From assembly GCA_020025295.1 (NCBI GenBank), contig JAHHSJ010000003.1:1-64000 (forward strand): a stretch of 64,000 bases of DNA. The letters run 5' to 3'. The DNA comes from Oscillospiraceae bacterium (GTDB lineage Bacteria > Bacillota > Clostridia > Oscillospirales > Oscillospiraceae). The notes below the pieces were generated by a model, which worked only from the letters and a program-made list of their open reading frames with translations, had not been told where the DNA came from and made no database searches. Position 1 is the first letter of the stretch; each line of letters starts with the position of its first letter. Positions 24,703 through 32,926 of the stretch are shown here, in pieces. The translations under genes and the position numbers were made by a program.

Positions 24703-26496
24703 ATGAAACTGAAAACACATGACGATCGTTTGACACTGACCAACGGTAACTACGAGTCTCTGGTGAAAGCCAGGAAACCGCAGGGAATTGATGAGAAGAG
24801 TGCTTATCTGATCGGTACCGGCATCGGTGCGCTGGCAGCCGGCTGCTTCCTGATTCGGGATGCTCATATGGATGGAAGTAAAATTGCTTTCCTGGAGCAG
24901 CTTGATGTTCCGGGCGGCAGCATGGATGGTCGCATCCGTGAAAATATGGGTTATGTTGCCCGCGGCGGTCGTGAAATGGGTCACCACTTTGAGGTATTGT
25001 GGGATCTGTTCAGCTCCCTGCCTTCAGATGAAGATCCCAGTATGTCTGTTCTGGACTATTTCTTCTATCTCAATAAGGACGATCCCAACTTCAGCAACTG
25101 CCGTATTACTGAAAAGCAGGGCGTGCAGTATGACAACGGTAAATTCAATCTGGGACAGGATCTGGCCATGGAACTTGCTCAGTTTACCATGATTCCCGAT
25201 GAGGCCCTGCAGGATAAATCCGTGGAAGAAGTTTTTTCCAAAGAACTGCTTCAGTCTGATTTCTGGACGATCTGGCGTACCATGTTTGCCTTTGAGAACT
25301 GGCACAGTGCACTGGAAATGAAGCTTTACATGCAGCGCTTTATTCACCATGTGGATGGATTGCCCCGTTTGACTGCGCTGCAGTTCAGCCGCCACGATCA
25401 GTACAACTCCTTCATCAAGCCTATGGTTAAGTATCTGAAGGATCACGGTGCCCAGTTCCACTATGGTGTAACGGTCACCAATGTGGAGTTTGACATCACC
25501 GGTGATAAGAAGGTTGCCAAGAGAATTGTTGCCCACGATCAGGAAGGCAAGGATATCAGTATTTCCCTGACCGAAAAGGATCTGCTCTTTGTGACCAACG
25601 GCTCCATGACGGAGTCCTCCTGCTACGGCAGCGACACCACCCCTGCCCCCTGGGAGCCGAAGCTGGGTGGATGCTGGGAACTGTGGAAGAATATCGCAGC
25701 ACAGAGTGATGAGTTTGGTCATCCCCAGAAGTTCTGCTCAAATCCTGAGAAATCCAACTGGGAATCCTGCACTGTGACTGTGCATGGCGGAAAGGTTCCT
25801 GAATACATTGAAAAGATCTGCAAGCGTTCTCCCTACACCGGTAAAACCGTAACCGGCGGTATTGTAACTGCTGTTGATTCCAACTGGCTTATGAGCTGGA
25901 CCATTAACCGTCAGGAGCAGTATCCCGGTCAGCCTAAGGAAGATGTTGTAGTATGGGTCTACGGCCTGTTTACAGACCGCCCCGGTGACTACATTCATAA
26001 GACCATGCAGGAGTGCACAGGTAAGGAAATCACCAAGGAGTGGCTGTACCACATTGGTGTCCCTGTCAGTGAGATTGAAGAGCTGGCTGAGAGCTGCACA
26101 GCAATTCCCGTCATGATGCCCTTTATCACTTCTATGTTTATGCCCAGAGCTTTTGGTGACCGCCCCTATGTTGTACCGAAGGGATCTGTGAATTTTGCCT
26201 TCCTGGGTCAGTTTGCTGAAACCATGGATGATCCCGGCAGAGATACCGTATTCACCATTGAATATTCCGGCCGTACCGCCATGGAAGCTGTTTATATTCT
26301 GACCGGTGTGGAGCGTGGAGTTCCTGAGGTATACGCCTCTCGATATGATGTACGGTATCTTCTGAATGCTGCTACTTCCCTGCTGGACGGCGAAAAGCCC
26401 CATATCGACCTTCCGCCTCTCGCACGGCGCAAGGTAGCAAAGATGCTGGATGGTACAGACGCTGAAAAGCTTCTTCGGGAATACAATATCATTTAA
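24703..26496 (+). CDS. ohyA: Oleate hydratase
   Basis: A 597-residue FAD enzyme that adds water to cis-9 double bonds of free fatty acids, giving 10-hydroxystearate from oleate; gut bacteria use it to detoxify unsaturated fatty acids. The FAD fold opens with AYLIGTGIGALAAGCFLIRD (residues about 34-53). RGGREM at 87-92 includes Glu91, matching the catalytic Glu of the E. meningoseptica enzyme, and Tyr209 in LYMQRF likely matches its second catalytic residue. The signature region FVTNGSMTESS and a full-length C-terminus are intact. GGAGAATG precedes the ATG. A TetR gene upstream suggests inducible control. Confidence 0.95.
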   Translation: MKLKTHDDRLTLTNGNYESLVKARKPQGIDEKSAYLIGTGIGALAAGCFLIRDAHMDGSKIAFLEQLDVPGGSMDGRIRENMGYVARGGREMGHHFEVLWDLFSSLPSDEDPSMSVLDYFFYLNKDDPNFSNCRITEKQGVQYDNGKFNLGQDLAMELAQFTMIPDEALQDKSVEEVFSKELLQSDFWTIWRTMFAFENWHSALEMKLYMQRFIHHVDGLPRLTALQFSRHDQYNSFIKPMVKYLKDHGAQFHYGVTVTNVEFDITGDKKVAKRIVAHDQEGKDISISLTEKDLLFVTNGSMTESSCYGSDTTPAPWEPKLGGCWELWKNIAAQSDEFGHPQKFCSNPEKSNWESCTVTVHGGKVPEYIEKICKRSPYTGKTVTGGIVTAVDSNWLMSWTINRQEQYPGQPKEDVVVWVYGLFTDRPGDYIHKTMQECTGKEITKEWLYHIGVPVSEIEELAESCTAIPVMMPFITSMFMPRAFGDRPYVVPKGSVNFAFLGQFAETMDDPGRDTVFTIEYSGRTAMEAVYILTGVERGVPEVYASRYDVRYLLNAATSLLDGEKPHIDLPPLARRKVAKMLDGTDAEKLLREYNII

Positions 26497-26590
26497 TCAG
26501 CATACTCCATCACAAATAGTAATTCTTTTCCTATTCAATGATCTCTAAGTCAAGCGCAAAAGCTCCCCCGGTAGAGTAATATAAAACTTA

Positions 26591-26631
26591 AACAAGAGTG
26601 GCGCCGCAGATGCGGCGCCACTCTTGTTTTT
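26591..26631. terminator. Bidirectional terminator
   Basis: AACAAGAGTGGCGCCGCA and TGCGGCGCCACTCTTGTT, a very strong stem with GA at the tip and T/A runs on both sides, between the convergent ohyA and pocR-like genes. Confidence 0.92.
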
Positions 26632-26639
26632 CCGAAAGA

Positions 26640-27647
26640 CTAACGGTTGATTTTCTCATTATATTTGCGATAGAGGGAAGGCGTAATACCCTCATACTTT
26701 TTGAACACTTTAATAAAATAGGCGGCCGATGAAAATCCCAGCTTTTCACTGATGCTTTCCACAGAATCATCCGTTTTTTCCAAAAGTTCTTTGGCCCATG
26801 CAACTTTTTTGGTTCCGATATATTGCGAAAAATTTAAGCCCGTTTCCTGCGTAAACAGGCGACTAAAATAACTTGGGCTTAAATGGCAAAGCTCCGCCAT
26901 TTGCGCTTGCGTGATAAGCTGTCCCTTATTTTCATCTATATACTGCAAAGCAGGCAGAAGCGCAGAAGCTCCGGTATCCACACGACCGGACCGATTAACT
27001 TTTAAGTAATTGCCAGTCTCATCTGAAGTAAGCGTATGCTTAGCAGGAACCGCTTGTGCTACCTGATGGGCACTGTTGTAAAAGGTTTCATAGGCACTGA
27101 TAAGCTGCGCTTTGCTGACAGCAGATTCAACAATGTAATTACTTAGCTCAAACAATGCCTGTGTGCTTTGTAATACTTTTTCATATTGCAGCAGCGGAAT
27201 GGCATCATACTCAGCTTTATAGGCATCTAGATGCTGGGCTGCAATCGCATTCTTTTGAGAGGATAGTAAATGTTCAAATGATTCAAGTTCGGCAGAGCCG
27301 TCCAGCCGAATCTGGCCTGCCATGATTGCGCCAAGATATTTATCGTCAACTGTGATAGGAATTGCAATATCAATAATATTGAAGTGGCACAGATAAATAT
27401 AAGGTTTTTGCGATCTGACAGCCTCCAGGCCTCCCCGCGAGTCACAAATTTGACAATACTTAGAGAGCTGAGGATTGGCTCTCACAGACTGGCAGAAAGG
27501 GCAGCACATGCTATGCTTTGTTATTGGGACACCTTTATAATCAACAGTAATGATTGCCATATTGGTTACACGGGCCAATTCGTCCTGCAGTTTTTGCCAT
27601 CTCGGCAAATCAAGCAGCTGATCCAGATTCATGGCATTGCTTTTCAT
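26640..27647 (-). CDS. PocR-domain AraC-family regulator
   Basis: A 335-residue transcriptional activator. Residues about 10-175 are a PocR ligand-binding domain with its cysteine pattern MCCPFCQSVRANPQLSKYC and CQICD, then IAIPITVDDKYLGAIMAGQI; residues about 235-335 are two AraC helix-turn-helices (LITQAQMAELCHLSPSYFSR, then SISEKLGFSSAAYFIKVFK, ending GITPSLYRKY). PocR-type regulators respond to glycerol or diols. It is divergent from glycerol dehydrogenase and dihydroxyacetone kinase, which it probably switches on. ATG 27647 has AAGGAGG upstream; the frame extends 25 codons further without a ribosome site. Confidence 0.9.
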   Translation of the reverse strand: MKSNAMNLDQLLDLPRWQKLQDELARVTNMAIITVDYKGVPITKHSMCCPFCQSVRANPQLSKYCQICDSRGGLEAVRSQKPYIYLCHFNIIDIAIPITVDDKYLGAIMAGQIRLDGSAELESFEHLLSSQKNAIAAQHLDAYKAEYDAIPLLQYEKVLQSTQALFELSNYIVESAVSKAQLISAYETFYNSAHQVAQAVPAKHTLTSDETGNYLKVNRSGRVDTGASALLPALQYIDENKGQLITQAQMAELCHLSPSYFSRLFTQETGLNFSQYIGTKKVAWAKELLEKTDDSVESISEKLGFSSAAYFIKVFKKYEGITPSLYRKYNEKINR

Positions 27648-27857
27648 ATTTTCCTCCTTATAGTAATTTGGTGAATTAACATGATATAAAGTGCAAGCGC
27701 AAGTAATTGGCAATATGTACATAAAGCAAGCTTCTATTTTGTATGCTAATATGCAGTTATAATAAAAATATGACGAGCTACATCAAGGTAGTAATTTTAT
27801 GCGGCCTTAAATAGCAATTTCGTGATATGTAAAAATGATGCTATTTTCTGTGTCTCT

Positions 27858-27866
27858 TGCTACAAT
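27858..27866 (+). promoter_or_regulatory. Probable gldA promoter (extended -10)
   Basis: TGCTACAAT, 39 bases before the start codon, with no good -35, as expected for a promoter that needs an activator such as the divergent PocR/AraC protein. Confidence 0.5.
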
Positions 27867-27905
27867 ATATTACACAAAGCAAAATAAATCAAGGAGGAAT
27901 ATCCA

Positions 27906-29042
27906 ATGAGAAAAGCTTTTATCAGTCCTACTAAATACGTTCAGGGAGAAGACGAAATCAAGAATCTCGGCTACTTCGTGAAGACCTTTGGAGACACTGC
28001 GCTCCTGATTGCGCACCCTGATGACAGAAAGCGTGTGGAAGACGAGCTGAAAGAAACCGAAGAAAAGTTTGGCGTATCTTTCATCGTTGGCGACTTCTGC
28101 GGGGAATGCTCCCGGCGTGAGATCGAGCGTCTGAAGAAAGTTGCTCAGGAATATAATTGCAGCTGCACGGTTGGTCTCGGCGGCGGTAAGGCAGTGGATA
28201 CTGCCAAATGTGTCGCAGAAGGCGTCGGTATGATTGCTGTACCCACGATTGCTGCAACAGATGCCTCCACCAGCCATTCCGCTGTTATGTATACGGAAAG
28301 CGGCGAATTCGATGACTATGCTTACTTTAAAGCAAGCCCCAGTGTGGTTCTGGTTGACACTACATGTATTGCAAAAGCTCCTACCCGTTTTCTGGTTTCC
28401 GGTATGGGCGATGCAATGTCCACCTGGTTTGAAGCCCGCGCCTCTGCAAGAGCTTTTGCAAATGTAAATGCGGGGCTGCCCTGCGGCGCAAGAGAAGGCT
28501 TATGTTCTACAGCTAAGGGAACAAAAGCAGCTCTTGCACTCGCAAAACTATGCTACGACACGCTGTTGGAGGACGGTGCCAAAGCAAAAATCGCATGCGA
28601 TCACAATGTGGTTACGCCTGCATTGGAAAGCATCATCGAGGCCAATATCCTGCTGTCCGGCCTGGGCTTTGAAAGCGGTGGACTTGCCGCAGCTCATGCA
28701 ATTCATGACGGTCTTTCCCTTATGCCCGGTACCCATCACTCTTTCCACGGTGAAAAGGTTGCTTTTGGAACGATTGCTCAGTTGGTTCTGGAAAATGCCC
28801 CCAAGGACGAACTGGAAACCGTAATCAGGTTTAATCTTGAAGTCGGTCTTCCTGTGTGTCTGGAAGATATTGGTGTTCCCCAAATCTCCGACGAAGATTT
28901 GATGCGGGTAGCCAACAAAACCTGTATTCCCGAAGAATCCGTCTACTCCATGCCGTTTCCTGTCAATGTGGAGACCGTTGCATCTGCAATCCGTGCGGCT
29001 GACGAAATCGGCAACTCCTACAAGCAAAGGTGGCTGCGATGA
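27906..29042 (+). CDS. gldA: Glycerol dehydrogenase
   Basis: A 378-residue iron-type alcohol dehydrogenase that oxidises glycerol to dihydroxyacetone with NAD. The nucleotide loop VGLGGGKAVDTAK is near residues 89-101, PTIAATDASTSHSAVMYT near 114-131, and metal-ligand segments are SGMGDAMSTWFEA (about 170) and AAHAIHDGL plus HSFHGEKVAFG (about 265-290). It is the first gene of an operon; its stop overlaps the start of the dihydroxyacetone kinase gene by four bases. Product and next enzyme match: dihydroxyacetone is then phosphorylated. Confidence 0.95.
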   Translation: MRKAFISPTKYVQGEDEIKNLGYFVKTFGDTALLIAHPDDRKRVEDELKETEEKFGVSFIVGDFCGECSRREIERLKKVAQEYNCSCTVGLGGGKAVDTAKCVAEGVGMIAVPTIAATDASTSHSAVMYTESGEFDDYAYFKASPSVVLVDTTCIAKAPTRFLVSGMGDAMSTWFEARASARAFANVNAGLPCGAREGLCSTAKGTKAALALAKLCYDTLLEDGAKAKIACDHNVVTPALESIIEANILLSGLGFESGGLAAAHAIHDGLSLMPGTHHSFHGEKVAFGTIAQLVLENAPKDELETVIRFNLEVGLPVCLEDIGVPQISDEDLMRVANKTCIPEESVYSMPFPVNVETVASAIRAADEIGNSYKQRWLR

Positions 29043-30811
29043 AAAAGATTATCAATACTCCTGAAACGGTTGTATCTGAAATGTGCCACGGTTTTGCCAT
29101 GGCGCACCCCAATGTGCTTCTGGATGAGAGATACAACGTAATTTATAAACGAAATATCAATCAGGAAAAAGTTACCCTGATTTGCGGCGGCGGCAGTGGC
29201 CACGAGCCTGCTCATGCCGGCTATGTCGGTAAAGGATTACTGGATGCTGCCGTTTGTGGTGATGTATTTGCCTCCCCCTCTCAGATTCAGGTGTATCAGG
29301 CAATCCGTGAAACGCAGAGCAAAAAAGGTACGCTTCTGATTATCAAAAACTACAGTGGCGATATGATGAATTTCACCAATGCCATGGCGTTGGCTCAGGA
29401 AGACGGCATCAACGTCGATTATGTTCGTGTGGACGATGATATTGCTGTCCGTGACAGCCTTTACACAGTCGGCAGACGAGGCGTAGCCGGCACGGTTTTG
29501 ATCCATAAGCTCGCAGGTGCTACAGCAGAACGCGGGATGAGCCTTCAGGAAGTAAAGTCTGTTGCTGAAGATGCGGTCAAGCATGTAAAGAGTTTGGGCT
29601 TTGCACTGACATCCTGTACAGTTCCTGCCAAAGGAACTCCCACATTTACCTTGGGCGAAGACGAGATGGAATTCGGCGTTGGAATCCACGGGGAACCTGG
29701 TGTACGGCGTGAAAAAGTCATTTCTGCAGATGAGATGGCTGTCAGACTCGTTGATGCTTTGCTCCGGGAGCTGCCTGAAGAAGGCTGCGAGCAAGGGCTG
29801 GCAGTACTTGTCAATGGTTTTGGCGGTACACCGCTGCAGGAACTGTATTTGTTGGCCAACAGCGTCGCAAAGGTTCTGAAAGCACGGCAGTGTACTGTGC
29901 AGCGTGTCCTTGTCGGTAATTTCCTGACAAGTATTGATATGGCTGGAGCATCTGTTTCTATCATGGGACTGAACCAGCAAAGAAAAGATTTGCTCAGCGA
30001 TCCCTGCAGCGCACCGGCCCTCACAATTGAAGGTGAGCAGATTCCCAACATGGAAATGGCTTGCTGCAAAGAAGTGGAACAGGAAGCCAATATTTCCTAT
30101 ACAAAGGAATGCCCGGATAATTGGAAGTACATTAAAAACAATTTGATTTCGCTACAAAACATCGTCTACATGGTAGATGATATGAGCGAGACAATTATCA
30201 AAAACGAAATTCCTTTCTGCGAACTGGATTCTTTTGCCGGCGATGGAGACTTTGGCATGAGTGTTGCCAAAGGATTCCGCCAGTTAAAATCCGAGTGGAA
30301 GGACATTATGGCCAATCACTGCAGCAATATCGGTGAGTTTCTTGATCGTGTATCCATGATTATTATGGAACACTGCGGTGGAGCATCCGGTCCCATCTGG
30401 GGCAGCGCATTTCGTGCAGCCTCTAAGTATGCAGGCTGTCGAAACGCCCTTGATATAAACGGATTTGCAGGTATGATACAGGCCGCAGCGGACGGCGTCT
30501 ACCGCACTGGAGAGCGCTCCTTCGGACGAGGTGCCGTGGTTGGAGATAAAACCCTGATGGACGCTCTGATCCCCTGCGCAGCATGCCTGATCAGCTGTGC
30601 CAATGAAAACATGGATGCAGTAGCTGCGCTGCATCGTGCGGCAGACTCTGCTGTTGAAGGCGCATACAAGACCAAAGATATTGTTGCGCGCATGGGACGG
30701 GCTGGAACCGTTGGAGAACGGAGCCTCGGCTATCCGGATGCCGGTGCATATGCTCTTGGTGTTATTTTTACACATCTTGCAGAAAGTATGTCTGAAGTTA
30801 CCAACAGCTAA
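29039..30811 (+). CDS. One-chain dihydroxyacetone kinase (DhaK-DhaL fusion)
   Basis: A 590-residue kinase that phosphorylates dihydroxyacetone. The DhaK part (about 1-330) has LICGGGSGHEPAHAGYVG and VGIHGEPGVRR, whose His covalently holds the substrate. The DhaL part (about 380-590) binds nucleotide through FAGDGDFGMSVAKGF and ends with RAGTVGERSLGYPDAGA. The fused form normally uses ATP rather than the phosphotransferase system, and no DhaM is nearby. ATG 29039 overlaps the gldA stop (ATGA), with AAAGG upstream; GTG at 29030 is less likely. With gldA it converts glycerol to dihydroxyacetone phosphate. Confidence 0.93.
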   Translation: MKKIINTPETVVSEMCHGFAMAHPNVLLDERYNVIYKRNINQEKVTLICGGGSGHEPAHAGYVGKGLLDAAVCGDVFASPSQIQVYQAIRETQSKKGTLLIIKNYSGDMMNFTNAMALAQEDGINVDYVRVDDDIAVRDSLYTVGRRGVAGTVLIHKLAGATAERGMSLQEVKSVAEDAVKHVKSLGFALTSCTVPAKGTPTFTLGEDEMEFGVGIHGEPGVRREKVISADEMAVRLVDALLRELPEEGCEQGLAVLVNGFGGTPLQELYLLANSVAKVLKARQCTVQRVLVGNFLTSIDMAGASVSIMGLNQQRKDLLSDPCSAPALTIEGEQIPNMEMACCKEVEQEANISYTKECPDNWKYIKNNLISLQNIVYMVDDMSETIIKNEIPFCELDSFAGDGDFGMSVAKGFRQLKSEWKDIMANHCSNIGEFLDRVSMIIMEHCGGASGPIWGSAFRAASKYAGCRNALDINGFAGMIQAAADGVYRTGERSFGRGAVVGDKTLMDALIPCAACLISCANENMDAVAALHRAADSAVEGAYKTKDIVARMGRAGTVGERSLGYPDAGAYALGVIFTHLAESMSEVTNS

Positions 30812-30855
30812 AACGAAATAATGGGTTAAACACATTTTCTTTCCACCCATGACAA

Positions 30856-30895
30856 ATGGCCTGCACGCTTTCACGCTGCAGGCCATTTCTTCAAA
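30856..30895 (+). terminator. Terminator of the gldA-dhaKL operon
   Basis: ATGGCCTGCA and TGCAGGCCAT arms with an 11-base loop and a TTTCTT tail. Confidence 0.8.
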
Positions 30896-31291
30896 TTAAC
30901 TCTAAAGAAATTATCTCAGAGAATACAGTATCAAGGAAGGCATGGCACTGCTGTGCCACGGCAAAGTACCAAAAAGCTCCAAAACTGGCTGGGGCAGTTC
31001 TCCGGAGTCTGCCTTATGATGTACGCATCGATCATGCCCAAGCCGGGAGCTGAACCAAAGAGAACCAAATGTTATGAAGAACTGCTCAGGAACTGTTAAA
31101 AATCATGCCGTACTAGCATAAAACTGGTGTTGTGACTTTCATATCAGCGTAAATTTATGGTGTTCATGCTTTGTCACACAAAGTACAGGATACCATTCTA
31201 CCCGATCTACTGGTTCAAAATGAGCTATCGAACAGGCTGCCGCTTCCCGGTGCAGATAAAGTTAGATTTACTTGTAAAAGCCGGAACCAGA
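30896..31291. other. Intergenic stretch, no gene seen
   Basis: About 400 bases with stops in every frame at short intervals, no ribosome site linked to an open frame, and no recognisable RNA. It may be worn remains of a lost gene, but no family can be read. Confidence 0.5.
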
Positions 31292-31327
31292 AGAAAAAAG
31301 CCGGTAAGTAGCGCAACTTACCGGCAA
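31292..31327 (-). terminator. Terminator of the HEPN-like gene
   Basis: On the minus strand GCCGGTAAGT and ACTTACCGGC with a six-base loop, followed by six T. Confidence 0.9.
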
Positions 31328-31348
31328 ATGTAAAAAAGATAATAGAAA

Positions 31349-31807
31349 TTAGATGAATAAGAACAGGATAAAAAGCGCAAGCACAGCCAGAACAATATAT
31401 ACTGCCGCAGCACAGCCAACTGGCTGTCTGTGACTGCTTTTAGGCTTTTTACACACTGATGTGCAGGATTTACTCGGTCCGGATGGTTCTCTCAGCGTAG
31501 GCTGAACAGTTGCTTTTCTGGCAAGTGCCAACGGATCCGTCTGATTCATAATGCGGTTGTAGAAATCTTCAAGCCACTCTACATCCCTAGGCTCGCACAT
31601 ATTGCTTTCGTCGGCATAATTCTCATGAGCAATCTGGTTCCGAACCCATCTGTAGTGTTTCAGCTGCTTATAATCATTCTCCCAGCCAACCACATGATAT
31701 GCGTCGGAATGGTTCCGCTCCATATCTTCAATATAACCTGTAAGTCCCGTACCGTTAATATCCCGGCAAAGGTTATCCAAGTGCTTATATGCGCTCATAA
31801 ATTCCAT
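31349..31807 (-). CDS. HEPN-like protein with C-terminal membrane anchor
   Basis: A 152-residue protein. Residues 1-95 are helical, and the segment WVRNQIAHENY carries R-N-Q-I-A-H, the Rx4H motif seen in HEPN ribonucleases; the following EWLEDFYNRIMNQTDPLALAR resembles a widespread uncharacterised Bacillota family of small proteins. Residues about 100-130 are a Ser/Pro/Lys linker and 131-150 a single hydrophobic helix at the very end, so it should be tail-anchored with the HEPN-like part in the cytosol. AGGAGA precedes the start. Role unknown: an RNase of a stress or defence system, or a non-catalytic HEPN relative. Confidence 0.65.
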   Translation of the reverse strand: MEFMSAYKHLDNLCRDINGTGLTGYIEDMERNHSDAYHVVGWENDYKQLKHYRWVRNQIAHENYADESNMCEPRDVEWLEDFYNRIMNQTDPLALARKATVQPTLREPSGPSKSCTSVCKKPKSSHRQPVGCAAAVYIVLAVLALFILFLFI

Positions 31808-31832
31808 AATAGATTCTCCTAAGTATAAAGCC

Positions 31833-31852
31833 GCAAAGCAATACTGCTTTGC
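31833..31852. repeat. Short perfect hairpin in the HEPN gene leader
   Basis: GCAAAGCA and TGCTTTGC around ATAC, 12 bases upstream (minus strand) of the AGGAG site of the HEPN-like gene. No T run; a leader structure or operator. Confidence 0.45.
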
Positions 31853-31907
31853 AACTCATGCGGATAAACCGCAATCTGACAAACATGAACACTTTTAAAG
31901 TTTTGCA

Positions 31908-32390
31908 TTAAAAACAAGATAGTATTAGACCTGCTATGACAGCTGCCATAAAAAACATCACAATTCCTTTCACAAAGGAAATCAGGTGATTTTTGGGATC
32001 ACAGTACAACTCCGGCTGATTTTCTGTGCCGGTAAAACGAACACGCTTTGTGTGCCGCCACCATAGCAAGTCAATCACAAAGAAATCAAACAGGTTTAGA
32101 CTCTCACCCATGACCAGCACCTTCCAAAAGTTTGGAAAGAAACCATCTTCTCTCTCAAAGAAGCAGATGAGCAGCAGAAGAACCGTATAAAGCAGCAAAT
32201 TCGAAAGAAAACTCGCCACGGGAGACATGCTTTTGACTTGAGGACCTAGAACTGAGTCATTCTTCACCTTGCGTTGAATTGCATCTGGATAAGCTGATAA
32301 ACCCTTCAGGTTTTTCTCGTCTGTACCGGTTCCAAGATAACAGAGACCCCAGAAAATCAGACAAAGGCAAATTGTTTTCACGATAAACAT
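31908..32390 (-). CDS. Small membrane protein (ABC-permease-like family)
   Basis: A 160-residue membrane protein of a family often labelled ABC transporter permease in Clostridia, though it has no permease motif I can verify. One hydrophobic segment opens it (residues about 3-20), then GTGTDEKNLKGLSAYPDAIQ, a central segment FLSNLLLYTVLLLLICFF, a region LFDFFVIDLLWWRHTKRVRF and a C-terminal helix. Such genes are commonly beside a TetR regulator; none is here. The start is ATG 32390 or TTG 32393. A strong promoter and a GTTAGC palindrome control it. Confidence 0.6.
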   Translation of the reverse strand: MFIVKTICLCLIFWGLCYLGTGTDEKNLKGLSAYPDAIQRKVKNDSVLGPQVKSMSPVASFLSNLLLYTVLLLLICFFEREDGFFPNFWKVLVMGESLNLFDFFVIDLLWWRHTKRVRFTGTENQPELYCDPKNHLISFVKGIVMFFMAAVIAGLILSCF

Positions 32391-32442
32391 CAATCCATTC
32401 TCACCCCTTATTTTTGGTATTCAAGAAAACCCGCTGCAAGCG

Positions 32443-32458
32443 GTTAGCTTCAGCTAAC
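32443..32458. promoter_or_regulatory. GTTAGC palindrome at the membrane-gene promoter
   Basis: GTTAGCTTCAGCTAAC, six-base perfect arms, about 11 bases downstream of the -10 on the minus strand. Same arms and spacing as the DUF3793 boxes, but a different centre (TTCA), so it may belong to another regulator such as TetR. Confidence 0.65.
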
Positions 32459-32469
32459 TATTTGTTTTC

Positions 32470-32498
32470 ATAATAGCACAGTTGTCTTTTGTTTTCAA
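32470..32498 (-). promoter_or_regulatory. Promoter of the small membrane protein gene
   Basis: Minus strand: TTGAAA (32493-32498), 17 bases, extended -10 TGCTATTAT (TATTAT at 32470-32475). Confidence 0.8.
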
Positions 32499-32642
32499 TT
32501 ATGATTTTTCCATCTTTTGGGGCAGGCTATGGAGTGCACTTCCGTTCGTCAAAACGGTACGGCTGTTTCTTGACGGATCGGATTGCAAAAAAGCAAAAGC
32601 GGCGCTGTGAACCATTTAAAAAGTTCGCAACACCGCTATACA

Positions 32643-32676
32643 CAAAAAAAGAGACGATCCAAAGATCGTCTCTTTT
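32643..32676 (-). terminator. Terminator of the tRNA-Ser transcript
   Basis: Minus strand: AGAGACGATC and GATCGTCTCT around a TTTG loop, then seven T, starting just after the encoded CCA. Confidence 0.9.
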
Positions 32677-32767
32677 TGGCGCAGAAGAAGGGATTTGAAC
32701 CCTTGAACCGCTATTAACGGTTACACGATTTCCAATCGTGCGCCTTCGACCACTCAGCCACTTCTGC
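32677..32767 (-). tRNA. tRNA-Ser (anticodon GGA)
   Basis: A 91-base class II tRNA on the minus strand. The acceptor stem pairs GCAGAAG with CTTCTGC, CCA is encoded (32677-32679), the anticodon stem CACGA/TCGTG holds the loop TTGGAAA with anticodon GGA, and a long variable arm (GTTAATAGC region) marks it as serine. The T arm GGTTCAAATCC is standard. It reads serine codons UCC and UCU. Confidence 0.96.
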
Positions 32768-32882
32768 ATCCGTGAAGTGTAGCGCTCTACTACATTGCAA
32801 GAGTGAAGGCGAACCATCGTTGCAACAGTGATTATTATAACAGAAAATCCGAATTCGTCAAGCCCTTTTTTCAAATTTTTTC

Positions 32883-32914
32883 AAAAAACATGAACCTCCC
32901 GAAGGAGGTCCATG
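32883..32914 (-). terminator. Terminator of nfnB
   Basis: Minus strand: CATGGACCTCC and GGAGGTTCATG around TTCG, then six T. Confidence 0.9.
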
Positions 32915-32926
32915 AAACGCTTGCTT

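Noticed and set aside
30896..31291. Possible transposase or gene remnant after the glycerol operon
   Set aside because: Short fragments in different frames could not be matched to any family.
32677..32767. tRNA-Ser as an active island attachment site
   Set aside because: No integrase, no direct repeat of the tRNA end found in the window.
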